This document shows, piece by piece, positions 7,019-13,126 of a stretch of DNA of 13,169 nucleotides. The translations under genes were made by a program, and so were the position numbers. The notes beneath the pieces are model-generated. The model worked only from the letters and a program-made list of their open reading frames with translations, was not told where the DNA came from and made no database searches. Position 1 is the stretch's first letter; every line of letters starts with the position of its first letter. Source of the stretch: Paucimonas sp. (GTDB taxonomy: Bacteria > Pseudomonadota > Gammaproteobacteria > Burkholderiales > Burkholderiaceae_D); contig JAQSWC010000091.1 of assembly GCA_029266815.1 (NCBI GenBank), positions 1 to 13,169 of the forward strand, written 5' to 3'.

Positions 7019-7798
7019 ATGAACACACGTCCACTCCGCCTCGGCATCATCAGCGCCCTCCATCAGGAGCAGGCCGGTCTGGTCGAAGCAATGCACCAGC
7101 CGACGATAATCCAGAGAGGCATGCGCGATTACGCCTGCGGTCCGCTATGGGACGTGGATTGCGTCTGCGTGCTGTCACGCATCGGCAAGGTTGCTGCGGC
7201 GGGGACTGCCGCCACGCTGATCGAGCGCTTCGATGTCACTCATATCGTTTTCACCGGCGTAGCGGGTGGAGCGGCGAAAGAGATTGCCGTCGGCGATATC
7301 GTGGTGGCCGATTCCCTGGTTCAGCACGACATGGACGCCACGCCGCTTTTCCCCCGTTTCGAGATTCCACTCACCGGGCTGGCGGAATTTCCGAGTGATG
7401 CTTCATTGACGGCGCATCTGAGAAAGGCGGCCACGGATTTTCTCGAGGTGGATTTTCAGACACGCATCGCGCCTGAGGATCGCGAGCAGTTCGGCCTTGC
7501 TTCGCCGCGCATGCATTGCGGCATGATCGCAAGCGGCGACGAGTTCATCGACAACCGGGAAAGAATGATCAGGCTGAAGACAGCATTGCCGGCAACGCTG
7601 GCGGTGGAAATGGAAGGCGCGGCGGTAGCACAGGTGTGCTTCGAGTTCGGTATTCCGTATGCCGTGATCCGTACGATATCGGACGGCGCCAATGAGGATT
7701 CTCCGGTCGATTTCATGCGCTTCATAGATCGCGTGTCGTCGCGTTATGCGCACGGCATCATGGCGCGCCTGTGCGACACCCTGGCGAAAGCGGGATAA
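7019..7798 (+). CDS. mtnN: 5'-methylthioadenosine/S-adenosylhomocysteine nucleosidase
   Basis: This 259-residue protein belongs to the PNP/UDP phosphorylase family, of the MTA/SAH nucleosidase type. It would cleave adenine from MTA, SAH and 5'-deoxyadenosine, feeding methionine salvage and removing inhibitors of methyltransferases and radical-SAM enzymes. Key residues line up with the E. coli enzyme: Glu17 in the N-terminal LGIISALHQE (E. coli Glu12), the GVAGG loop at 80-84, the AVEMEGAAVAQV ribose-binding segment with Glu197, Met198 and Glu199 (E. coli 172-174), and Asp222 in RTISDGAN (E. coli Asp197). It is about 25 residues longer than E. coli MtnN (232 residues), partly from an insertion around 105-130. 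Other purine nucleosidases of the same superfamily are the main alternative. It converges with yqaA, leaving 7 bases between the stop codons. Confidence 0.85.
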   Translation: MNTRPLRLGIISALHQEQAGLVEAMHQPTIIQRGMRDYACGPLWDVDCVCVLSRIGKVAAAGTAATLIERFDVTHIVFTGVAGGAAKEIAVGDIVVADSLVQHDMDATPLFPRFEIPLTGLAEFPSDASLTAHLRKAATDFLEVDFQTRIAPEDREQFGLASPRMHCGMIASGDEFIDNRERMIRLKTALPATLAVEMEGAAVAQVCFEFGIPYAVIRTISDGANEDSPVDFMRFIDRVSSRYAHGIMARLCDTLAKAG

Positions 7799-7812
7799 CG
7801 AACGCCTATCCC
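7792..7812. repeat. Inverted repeat spanning the two convergent stop codons
   Basis: GGGATA (7792-7797) and TATCCC (7807-7812) are perfect 6-base arms around a 9-base centre. The left arm carries most of the nucleosidase TAA stop (7796-7798) and the right arm most of the yqaA stop (TAG on the minus strand, 7808-7806). There are no flanking T-runs, so if it acts as a bidirectional terminator it is a weak one. Confidence 0.35.
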
Positions 7813-8297
7813 AACCAGTGCCCGATGCTTTGCCAGAAGCCGTTCGGCACTTCGAGAAGAAGCCAGGTCATCACCACGTATCGAAGGAATTTGCCGATCG
7901 CCATATACAGTACGCTGGGCCAGAACGGCAGCTTCAGCCAGCCGGCCAGCGTGCACAAGGGGTCGCCGATCAACGGCACCCACGACAGCAACATTGCCTT
8001 GGCGCCGAAGCGTTCCAGCCACGAGAACCAGCGCGTCCGGCGCTCCTTCGCAAAGGTCTGTTTGGCGCCGTAGCCCATCCAGTAATCCACCGCCCCGCCC
8101 AGGGTATTGCCCAGCGTGGCCAACAGAACCGCCGGCCAGAAAAGCGGCGGATTGGCTTTCACCACGCCGAACACGGCAGGCTCCGAACCCATGGGGAGCA
8201 AGGTCGCGGAAATGAAGGCGATGCCGAATACCGCCGGCAGCCCTACCGTAGGAATGGCCAGGCGATCCAGTAATGCGTATATCGCGGATTCGATCAT
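7806..8297 (-). CDS. yqaA: YqaA family inner-membrane protein (DedA-related, VTT/SNARE-associated domain)
   Basis: This 163-residue membrane protein has features of the YqaA branch of the DedA/VTT superfamily: an N-terminal hydrophobic stretch containing the FISATLLPMGSEP block (residues 28-40), a small-residue-rich helix LLATLGNTLGGAVDYWMGYG (58-77), and the C-terminal part with WVPLIGDPLCTLAGWLKLPFW (105-125) before a final membrane helix. The superfamily includes lipid scramblases or flippases for undecaprenyl phosphate and phospholipids; the specific role of YqaA is not established. The start at 8297 gives a complete N terminus. The gene is divergent from ilvA across 100 bases and convergent with the nucleosidase gene. 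Confidence 0.85.
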   Translation of the reverse strand: MIESAIYALLDRLAIPTVGLPAVFGIAFISATLLPMGSEPAVFGVVKANPPLFWPAVLLATLGNTLGGAVDYWMGYGAKQTFAKERRTRWFSWLERFGAKAMLLSWVPLIGDPLCTLAGWLKLPFWPSVLYMAIGKFLRYVVMTWLLLEVPNGFWQSIGHWLG

Positions 8298-8351
8298 GCA
8301 AAAGGCGGGCGCCGCCGATTATGTGGCCCGTCCGGCTGTTGATAGCCTGTC

Positions 8352-8361
8352 CATTATAATG
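8352..8361. promoter_or_regulatory. Palindromic TATAAT, candidate bidirectional -10 for ilvA and yqaA
   Basis: CATTATAATG (8352-8361) is a perfect palindrome and places TATAAT on both strands (plus 8355-8360; minus 8358-8353). It lies in the 100-base gap between the divergent yqaA and ilvA starts. Expected start sites would be near 8367 (about 31 bases before the ilvA ATG) and near 8346 (about 49 bases before the yqaA ATG). I find no good -35 element at 16-18 bases in either direction, so use of this element is inferred. Confidence 0.5.
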
Positions 8362-8397
8362 ACCCGCTCATTCAACGCTTTGCTCTCTGCATCAATA

Positions 8398-9921
8398 ATG
8401 ACTACCGATTATCTGCAAAAAGTCCTGACTGCCCGCGTCTACGATGTGGCGATCGAGTCGCCGCTGGAATTCGCCCCCACGCTGTCCAAGCAGACCGGTA
8501 ATCGAATTTATTTCAAGCGCGAAGACATGCAGAGCGTCTTCAGCTTCAAGCTGCGCGGCGCCTACAACAAGATGGCGCACTTGCCGCCGGTGCAACTGAA
8601 GCGCGGTGTGATCTGCGCTTCCGCCGGCAACCATGCGCAGGGCGTGGCGCTGTCGGCTACCAAGCTGGGCTGCCGTGCAGTGATCGTGATGCCGACCACC
8701 ACACCTCCGGTGAAGATTGAGGCGGTACGTTCTCGCGGCGGCGAAATTGTGCTGCACGGCGATTCTTATACCGATGCGTATATGCACGCGCTCACGCTGG
8801 AGAAGAAGCACAAGCTGACCTTTGTCCACCCTTTCGACGACCCCTATGTCATTGCAGGTCAAGGCACCATCGGCATGGAAATCCTTCGTCAGCATCCCGA
8901 CAATATTCATGCGATTTTTCTTGCAGTGGGCGGCGGAGGCCTGATTTCCGGCGTCGCAGCTTACGTGAAAGCGGTACGCCCGGACATCAAGATCATCGGC
9001 GTGCAAACCACCGATTCCGACGCCATGGCGCGCAGCCTGAAAGCCGGTCGCCGTGTCACGCTGCCGGATGTCGGCCTGTTCTCCGACGGCACCGCGGTCA
9101 AACTGGTCGGGGAGGAGACCTTCCGCCTGGCGAAGGAACTGGTAGACGACATGATCGTGGTGGATACCGACGATGTTTGCACTGCGATCCGCGACGTATT
9201 CCAGGACACGCGCAGCATTCTCGAGCCGGCCGGTGCGCTAGCAGTCGCCGGTCTCAAGGCCTACGTGGAACGTGCCAAGCTGAACAAGAAACCGCTGAAA
9301 GATCAGGCGTTGGTAGCCGTAGCTTGCGGCGCCAACATGAATTTCGACCGTCTGCGCTTCGTCGCCGAAATGGCTGACGTCGGCTATGCGCGCGAAGCGG
9401 TATTTGCGGTGACAATTCCCGAAGAGCGCGGCAGCTTCAAGCGTTTCTGCGAACTGGTCGGCCCGCGCAACGTGACCGAGTTCAACTACCGCATCAGCGA
9501 CGAGAAGGAAGCGCATGTTTTCGTCGGCATCCAGACCGCCACGCAGGACGAATCGAAAGGCATTGCAAAAGCTTTTATCAAGCATGGTTTCAAGACGCTT
9601 GACCTGACGCACGATGAGCTGGCGAAGGTGCATATTCGCCACCTGGTCGGCGGCAAGAGCCCGCTTGCGAAGAACGAGCTGATGTATCGCTTCGAATTTC
9701 CCGAGCGCCCGGGCGCGCTGATGCGCTTCCTGAACAGTATGGCGCCGAACTGGAACATCAGCCTGTTTCACTATCGCAGCCAGGGCGGCGATGTAGGGCG
9801 CATCTTGGTCGGGCTGCAGGTGCCGAAAAAGGAAATGAAGGAGTTCCGCGCCTTCCTGGCCACACTCGGTTATCGCCATTGGGATGAGAGCGAAAACCCG
9901 GCGTACAAACTGTTTCTCTGA
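8398..9921 (+). CDS. ilvA: Threonine ammonia-lyase, biosynthetic (threonine deaminase)
   Basis: A 507-residue PLP enzyme that deaminates L-threonine to 2-oxobutanoate, the first committed step of isoleucine synthesis in the cytoplasm. The PLP lysine is Lys51 in FSFKLRGAYNK; SAGNHAQG (75-82) is the substrate loop and GGGGLISG (178-185) binds the cofactor phosphate. Two C-terminal ACT-like regulatory domains are present (about 331-400, beginning REAVFAVTIPEERGSF, and about 425-500, with RFEFPERPGALMRFL). This marks it as the long, isoleucine-inhibited biosynthetic form rather than the short catabolic TdcB; E. coli IlvA has 514 residues. The frame is open upstream to 8107, but that part is antisense to yqaA and lacks family similarity, so ATG 8398 (MTTDYLQKVL) is chosen. 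No Shine-Dalgarno sequence is obvious. yhhQ follows after 11 bases and is probably cotranscribed. Confidence 0.96.
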   Translation: MTTDYLQKVLTARVYDVAIESPLEFAPTLSKQTGNRIYFKREDMQSVFSFKLRGAYNKMAHLPPVQLKRGVICASAGNHAQGVALSATKLGCRAVIVMPTTTPPVKIEAVRSRGGEIVLHGDSYTDAYMHALTLEKKHKLTFVHPFDDPYVIAGQGTIGMEILRQHPDNIHAIFLAVGGGGLISGVAAYVKAVRPDIKIIGVQTTDSDAMARSLKAGRRVTLPDVGLFSDGTAVKLVGEETFRLAKELVDDMIVVDTDDVCTAIRDVFQDTRSILEPAGALAVAGLKAYVERAKLNKKPLKDQALVAVACGANMNFDRLRFVAEMADVGYAREAVFAVTIPEERGSFKRFCELVGPRNVTEFNYRISDEKEAHVFVGIQTATQDESKGIAKAFIKHGFKTLDLTHDELAKVHIRHLVGGKSPLAKNELMYRFEFPERPGALMRFLNSMAPNWNISLFHYRSQGGDVGRILVGLQVPKKEMKEFRAFLATLGYRHWDESENPAYKLFL

Positions 9922-9932
9922 GAGGGAACCGC

Positions 9933-10646
9933 ATGCAGCCGGGACCGGTCAGGCAGTACCGCTATTACGACTTCGTGATGGTGGCTTTCGTCACCGTCCT
10001 GTTGTGCTCCAACCTGATCGGTGCGGCTAAGGCAGCAGAAGTCACCCTGCCCCTTCTCGGCACAGTCACCTTTGGCGCGGGCGTGCTGTTTTTTCCGGTT
10101 TCGTACATCTTCGGCGACATCCTGACCGAGGTGTACGGCTATGGACGCGACCGACGCGTGATCTGGGCGGGGTTCGGCGCATTGGCTTTCGCCGCTGTCA
10201 TGTCGACCGTCGTGTTGTCATTGAAGCCCGCTTCCGACCCGTTCAACACCGATTATCAGACCCATCTGAATGCGGTGTTCGGCAATACGCCGCGCATCGT
10301 CTTCGGTTCCATGCTGGCCTTCTGGTGCGGCAGCTTCGTCAACAGCTATGTGATGGCCAAGATGAAAGTGTGGATGGAAGGACGGCGCTTGTGGATGCGC
10401 ACGATAGGCTCGACCATCTGCGGTGAGTTCGTCGATTCCAGCCTGTTTTACGTGATCGCCTTCTACGGCATCTGGTCGAACGACCAACTGGTGAAGGTCA
10501 TCATTGCCCAGTATTTTCTGAAAACCGGTTGGGAAGTGGTCATGACACCGGTGACCTACAAGATCGTCCATTTACTGAAACGCAAGGAAAACGAGGATTA
10601 CTACGATCGCGATACCGACTTCAACCCCTTCCGCCTGAAAGCGTGA
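9933..10646 (+). CDS. yhhQ: Queuosine precursor transporter YhhQ
   Basis: This 237-residue integral membrane protein of the Vut_1/YhhQ family has about six hydrophobic segments (roughly residues 13-33, 45-62, 77-98, 120-143, 155-180 and 187-212). Family landmarks are FPVSYIFGDILTEVYGYGRDRR (54-75), WCGSFVNSYVMAKMK (131-145), GEFVDSSLFYVIAF (164-177) and KTGWEVVMTPVTYK (197-210). E. coli YhhQ takes up the queuosine precursors preQ0 and preQ1 across the inner membrane. The location next to queF, whose product reduces preQ0, strongly supports the same role. The ATG at 9933 lies 11 bases after the ilvA stop and is preceded by a good GAGGGA ribosome-binding site, so it is probably read with ilvA. 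The C terminus is charged and cytoplasmic-looking. Confidence 0.92.
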   Translation: MQPGPVRQYRYYDFVMVAFVTVLLCSNLIGAAKAAEVTLPLLGTVTFGAGVLFFPVSYIFGDILTEVYGYGRDRRVIWAGFGALAFAAVMSTVVLSLKPASDPFNTDYQTHLNAVFGNTPRIVFGSMLAFWCGSFVNSYVMAKMKVWMEGRRLWMRTIGSTICGEFVDSSLFYVIAFYGIWSNDQLVKVIIAQYFLKTGWEVVMTPVTYKIVHLLKRKENEDYYDRDTDFNPFRLKA

Positions 10647-10650
10647 AGCA

Positions 10651-10687
10651 GGATTGAGAACCCGAACGGGACAATAAGCTCCAATCC
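10651..10687 (+). other. Predicted RNA hairpin between yhhQ and queF
   Basis: GGATTGAG (10651-10658) can pair with CT-CAATCC (10679-10680 and 10682-10687, with C10681 bulged). The enclosed loop carries a small CCC/GGG hairpin with a GAAC loop (10661-10670). It begins 5 bases after the yhhQ stop. No T-run follows, so this is not a standard terminator. It does not show the A-rich tail or conserved stems I know from preQ1 riboswitches. It may be an intercistronic processing or stability element. Confidence 0.35.
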
Positions 10688-10742
10688 ATTTTCCGATACC
10701 AGCCGTTCCAGCCAAATTAGATTTGCCCCCGAAAGCACCGCC

Positions 10743-11582
10743 ATGACGATCAGTAACACCCCCGGAGATTCGCCGTTGGGCAAACCGGTTGCCTATACGG
10801 CCTCATATGACGCCTCACTACTGTACGCGATTCCGCGTGCGGACAAACGCATCGAACTTGGCCTGGACGGCACCCTGCCTTTCTTCGGCGCGGACATCTG
10901 GAATGCGTATGAGCTTTCATGGCTTAACCTGCGCGGCAAGCCACAGGTGGCTATCGCGAGCTTCATCGTGCCTGCCGACTCGCCGAATATCGTTGAATCG
11001 AAGTCACTCAAGCTTTACCTGAATTCCCTCAATCAGTCCAAAATCGGCAGCCATGAAACCGTACTGGAACTGCTGCACGCCGACCTGAGCGCCGCCTTTG
11101 GCGCGCCGGTTCAGGTATCGCTGTGCGCGCCCGGCACGTTCGGCGAAATCAGAATGGGTGAACTTGAAGGCCTCCTGCTGGACCGGCTCGACATCGAGGT
11201 TGAAAGTTATGAGCCCGATCCTCGCTTGCTCCATGCGAATCAGGAAGAACCGATCGTCGAGGAAACGCTGCTATCGCATTTGCTGAAATCCAACTGCCTG
11301 ATCACCGGGCAGCCCGATTGGGCCAGCGTTCAGATTCGTTACGTGGGTGCGCCGATCAATCAGGAAGGACTGCTGCGCTATTTGATCGGCTATCGCACGC
11401 ACAACGAATTCCACGAACAATGCGTCGAACGCATATTCATGGACGTATTGCGTAACTGCAAACCGCAAAAGCTGTCGGTATATGCACGCTACACCCGGCG
11501 CGGCGGGCTCGACATCAATCCATGGCGCACCAATTTCACCACCGGTGTACGTCCTTCGAATTTGCGCAATGCCCGGCAGTAG
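10743..11582 (+). CDS. queF: NADPH-dependent 7-cyano-7-deazaguanine reductase
   Basis: This 279-residue enzyme of the long (two-domain, YqcD/E. coli-type) QueF class reduces the nitrile of preQ0 to the amine preQ1 with two NADPH, the last free-base step before tRNA insertion by Tgt in queuosine synthesis. The QueF NADPH motif ESKSLK is at residues 85-90. The catalytic cysteine is Cys185 in LLKSNCLITGQPDW, with Asp192 as proton donor. His224 and Glu225 match E. coli His229 and Glu230, giving a constant offset of five from the E. coli numbering. Length is close to E. coli QueF (282). It is preceded by 96 bases after yhhQ holding a predicted hairpin, so it may share the ilvA-yhhQ transcript or have its own start. 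No Shine-Dalgarno sequence is clear before ATG 10743, but the N terminus matches the family. Confidence 0.96.
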   Translation: MTISNTPGDSPLGKPVAYTASYDASLLYAIPRADKRIELGLDGTLPFFGADIWNAYELSWLNLRGKPQVAIASFIVPADSPNIVESKSLKLYLNSLNQSKIGSHETVLELLHADLSAAFGAPVQVSLCAPGTFGEIRMGELEGLLLDRLDIEVESYEPDPRLLHANQEEPIVEETLLSHLLKSNCLITGQPDWASVQIRYVGAPINQEGLLRYLIGYRTHNEFHEQCVERIFMDVLRNCKPQKLSVYARYTRRGGLDINPWRTNFTTGVRPSNLRNARQ

Positions 11583-11613
11583 CCTGTTTGCACAAAGATC
11601 AACGTCTATAACT

Positions 11614-11629
11614 TGGCTCAGCCGCCGCA
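11614..11629 (+). promoter_or_regulatory. Possible sigma-54-like promoter element before ptsN
   Basis: TGGCTCA (11614-11620), four bases, then CCGCA (11625-11629) keeps the invariant GG and GC dinucleotides of the -24/-12 class with the required 10-base gap (GG 11615-11616, GC 11627-11628). The match is 5 of 7 and 3 of 5 to TGGCACG-N4-TTGCA. Such partial matches are common by chance. It overlaps the region just upstream of a perfect TATAAT, so it may be inactive. Confidence 0.2.
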
Positions 11630-11641
11630 AGAAAATAAGCC

Positions 11642-11647
11642 TATAAT
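11642..11647 (+). promoter_or_regulatory. Candidate -10 element for the ptsN-hprK-rapZ operon
   Basis: A perfect TATAAT lies 31 bases before the ptsN ATG, in the 96-base gap after queF. The expected transcription start near 11654 would give a short leader of about 25 bases. The region where the -35 should be (around 11619-11624) is a poor match, so an activator or a weak promoter is possible. Confidence 0.45.
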
Positions 11648-11666
11648 GCCGTGCAATCGCTAATTT

Positions 11667-11677
11667 GTGCGACGCAC
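11667..11677. repeat. 11-base palindrome at the ptsN ribosome-binding position
   Basis: GTGCG-A-CGCAC is a perfect odd palindrome ending one base before the ptsN ATG, where a Shine-Dalgarno sequence would be expected and none is seen. In RNA it could fold as GTGC-gac-GCAC. Its core TGCGACGCA (11668-11676) recurs at 12150-12158, just upstream of hprK. Confidence 0.45.
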
Positions 11678-11678
11678 C

Positions 11679-12149
11679 ATGAACCATTTCAGCCAATCCT
11701 TACCTTCCTCCAATGTCGTGCTCGATCTGGACGTATCGAGCAAGAAGAGGGCATTCGAGCAAGCGGGCCTGATTTTCGAGAACAACTGCGGCATTGCCCG
11801 CTCGGTCGTTTCGGATAATCTCTTTGCACGCGAGCGCCTTGGCTCAACGGGTCTGGGCCATGGTGTTGCCGTTCCTCACGGCCGGATCAAAGGCCTGAAG
11901 GCGCCGCTGGCCGCCTTTGTGCGTTTAAAGACACCTATTCCTTTCGAATCTCCCGACGGACATCCGGTTAACTTGCTGGTCTTTCTGTTGATACCGGATA
12001 ATGTGACCCAGCAGCATCTGGAAATTCTGTCCGAAATCGCGGAAATGTTTTCGGACGAAGCGTTCCGGGCTCTGCTGACGACTGCCGACGACGCGACCGC
12101 CGTACACGCGAAGCTAGTAGATTGGCAGCCGAGCGCGCACAAAATTTAA
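11679..12149 (+). CDS. ptsN: Nitrogen-type PTS regulatory protein EIIA-Ntr
   Basis: This 156-residue protein is a single PTS EIIA type-2 domain of the fructose/nitrogen family. The phosphorylated histidine is His67 in the HGVAVPHGRI segment (residues 61-70), with His61 as the partner residue. LLVFLLIPDNVTQQHLEILSEIAEMF (about 104-129) is the usual second half of the fold. EIIA-Ntr accepts phosphate from the EI-Ntr/NPr relay and acts by protein contact on potassium, nitrogen and stress functions rather than in sugar transport. I start at ATG 11679 (MNHFSQSL); a GTG at 11667 in frame would add four residues but lies inside the palindrome. hprK and rapZ follow, the usual betaproteobacterial set. 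rpoN and hpf, which I would expect upstream, are absent and queF is there instead. Confidence 0.93.
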   Translation: MNHFSQSLPSSNVVLDLDVSSKKRAFEQAGLIFENNCGIARSVVSDNLFARERLGSTGLGHGVAVPHGRIKGLKAPLAAFVRLKTPIPFESPDGHPVNLLVFLLIPDNVTQQHLEILSEIAEMFSDEAFRALLTTADDATAVHAKLVDWQPSAHKI

Positions 12150-12150
12150 T

Positions 12151-12178
12151 GCGACGCATGGGCGTCGCTCGAGACGCC
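12151..12178 (+). promoter_or_regulatory. Two mutually exclusive hairpins before hprK
   Basis: GCGACGC (12151-12157) pairs perfectly with GCGTCGC (12162-12168) over a 4-base loop. Alternatively GGCGTC (12161-12166) pairs perfectly with GACGCC (12173-12178) over a 6-base loop. The two stems share 12162-12166 and cannot coexist. The second would cover the only purine-rich ribosome-binding candidate (GAGA, 12171-12174) a few bases before the hprK ATG. This is seen directly in sequence; a regulatory role is inferred. Confidence 0.45.
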
Positions 12179-12182
12179 TATC

Positions 12183-13124
12183 ATGCCCTTATCCACACCG
12201 CTGACCATTCAGCAACTCTTCGATGACAATCGGGAGTCGCTCGAGCTCGTCTGGCAAGCTGGCTTTCCGGGCGGGGAACGCCTGATCTTCGGCGATGCCA
12301 CTTCCGCCGCCGACCAGGTCGGCCACTTGAATCTGATCCATCCAGCCCGCATCCAGGTGTTCGGCCATCAGGAAATCGCCTATACCAACCGCCTTTCCGC
12401 CGGCGCGCTGACGCATCACACCGACGAACTCGTCGCCGGCAAGCCCCCTGCCCTGATCATTGCAGAAGGCTTGCAGGCGCCGCCTTACATCCAGTCGATT
12501 TGCGACCAGAAAAATATTCCCCTTTTCGCCACGCCCTGGCCGGCGGCGCAGATCATCGATTACCTGCGTGTCTACCTGTCGAAAAAGCTGGCGCAGCGAA
12601 TCACCATGCATGGCGTCTTCATGGACGTGCTAGGCGTAGGTGTACTGATCACCGGAGAATCCGGACTCGGCAAGAGCGAACTCGGCCTCGAACTCATTTC
12701 GCGAAACCATGGACTGGTGGCGGACGATGCAGTGGAATTCGCGCGCATTGCTCCCAACATGGTTGAGGGGCGCTGCCCTGCGCTGTTGCAGAACCTGCTG
12801 GAAGTGCGCGGCCTGGGCTTGCTGGACATTAAGGCCATTTTCGGCGAAACCGCGGTACGCCGGAAAATGCGACTAAAGCTGATCGTCCATCTCGTACGCC
12901 GCGCTACTCTGGAATCTGATTACGAACGCCTGCCGCCGCATGCCCAGACGGAAGAAGTATTGAGCGTGCCGATCCGCAAGGTCATCATTCCCGTGGAAGC
13001 CGGCCGCAACCTCGCGGTATTGCTGGAAGCCGCCGTGCGCAACACCATCCTGCAAATGCGCGGCATCGACACGCTGAAGGAATTCATGGACCGTCAGCAA
13101 AAGGCGATGGAAGGAGACGCCTGA
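12183..13124 (+). CDS. hprK: HPr kinase/phosphorylase
   Basis: This 313-residue enzyme both phosphorylates and dephosphorylates the regulatory serine of HPr. The N-terminal domain (about 1-130) is the variable Hpr_kinase_N fold. The catalytic domain carries HGVFMDVLG with His143, a Walker A loop GESGLGKS at 158-165 (Lys164, Ser165), VADD with the catalytic aspartate at 181-182, and the HprK signature EVRGLGLLDIKAIFGETAV (207-225). All catalytic residues expected from Gram-positive HprK are present. In betaproteobacteria it works with the truncated PTS (EI, HPr, EIIA) and not with sugar permeases. ATG 12183 follows a 33-base gap after ptsN that contains two alternative hairpins; the ribosome-binding site is weak. 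rapZ starts 2 bases after the stop, indicating one operon. Confidence 0.96.
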   Translation: MPLSTPLTIQQLFDDNRESLELVWQAGFPGGERLIFGDATSAADQVGHLNLIHPARIQVFGHQEIAYTNRLSAGALTHHTDELVAGKPPALIIAEGLQAPPYIQSICDQKNIPLFATPWPAAQIIDYLRVYLSKKLAQRITMHGVFMDVLGVGVLITGESGLGKSELGLELISRNHGLVADDAVEFARIAPNMVEGRCPALLQNLLEVRGLGLLDIKAIFGETAVRRKMRLKLIVHLVRRATLESDYERLPPHAQTEEVLSVPIRKVIIPVEAGRNLAVLLEAAVRNTILQMRGIDTLKEFMDRQQKAMEGDA

Positions 13125-13126
13125 GC

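Noticed and set aside
8107..8397. 97-residue N-terminal extension of IlvA
   Set aside because: The frame is open, but the extension is antisense to yqaA, shows no similarity to IlvA N termini, and includes the likely promoter. ATG 8398 gives the normal protein length.
9238..9879. Minus-strand open frame of 213 codons opposite ilvA
   Set aside because: Antisense to the ACT-like regulatory domains of IlvA, with no recognisable domain.
10647..10742. preQ1 riboswitch before queF
   Set aside because: I looked for the preQ1-I hairpin with A-rich tail and for larger class II or III layouts and found none. Only an unrelated bulged hairpin is present.
11667..11678. GTG start for ptsN four codons upstream
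   Set aside because: The added residues MRRT are not typical, the GTG lies within a palindrome, and the ATG at 11679 gives the usual N terminus.
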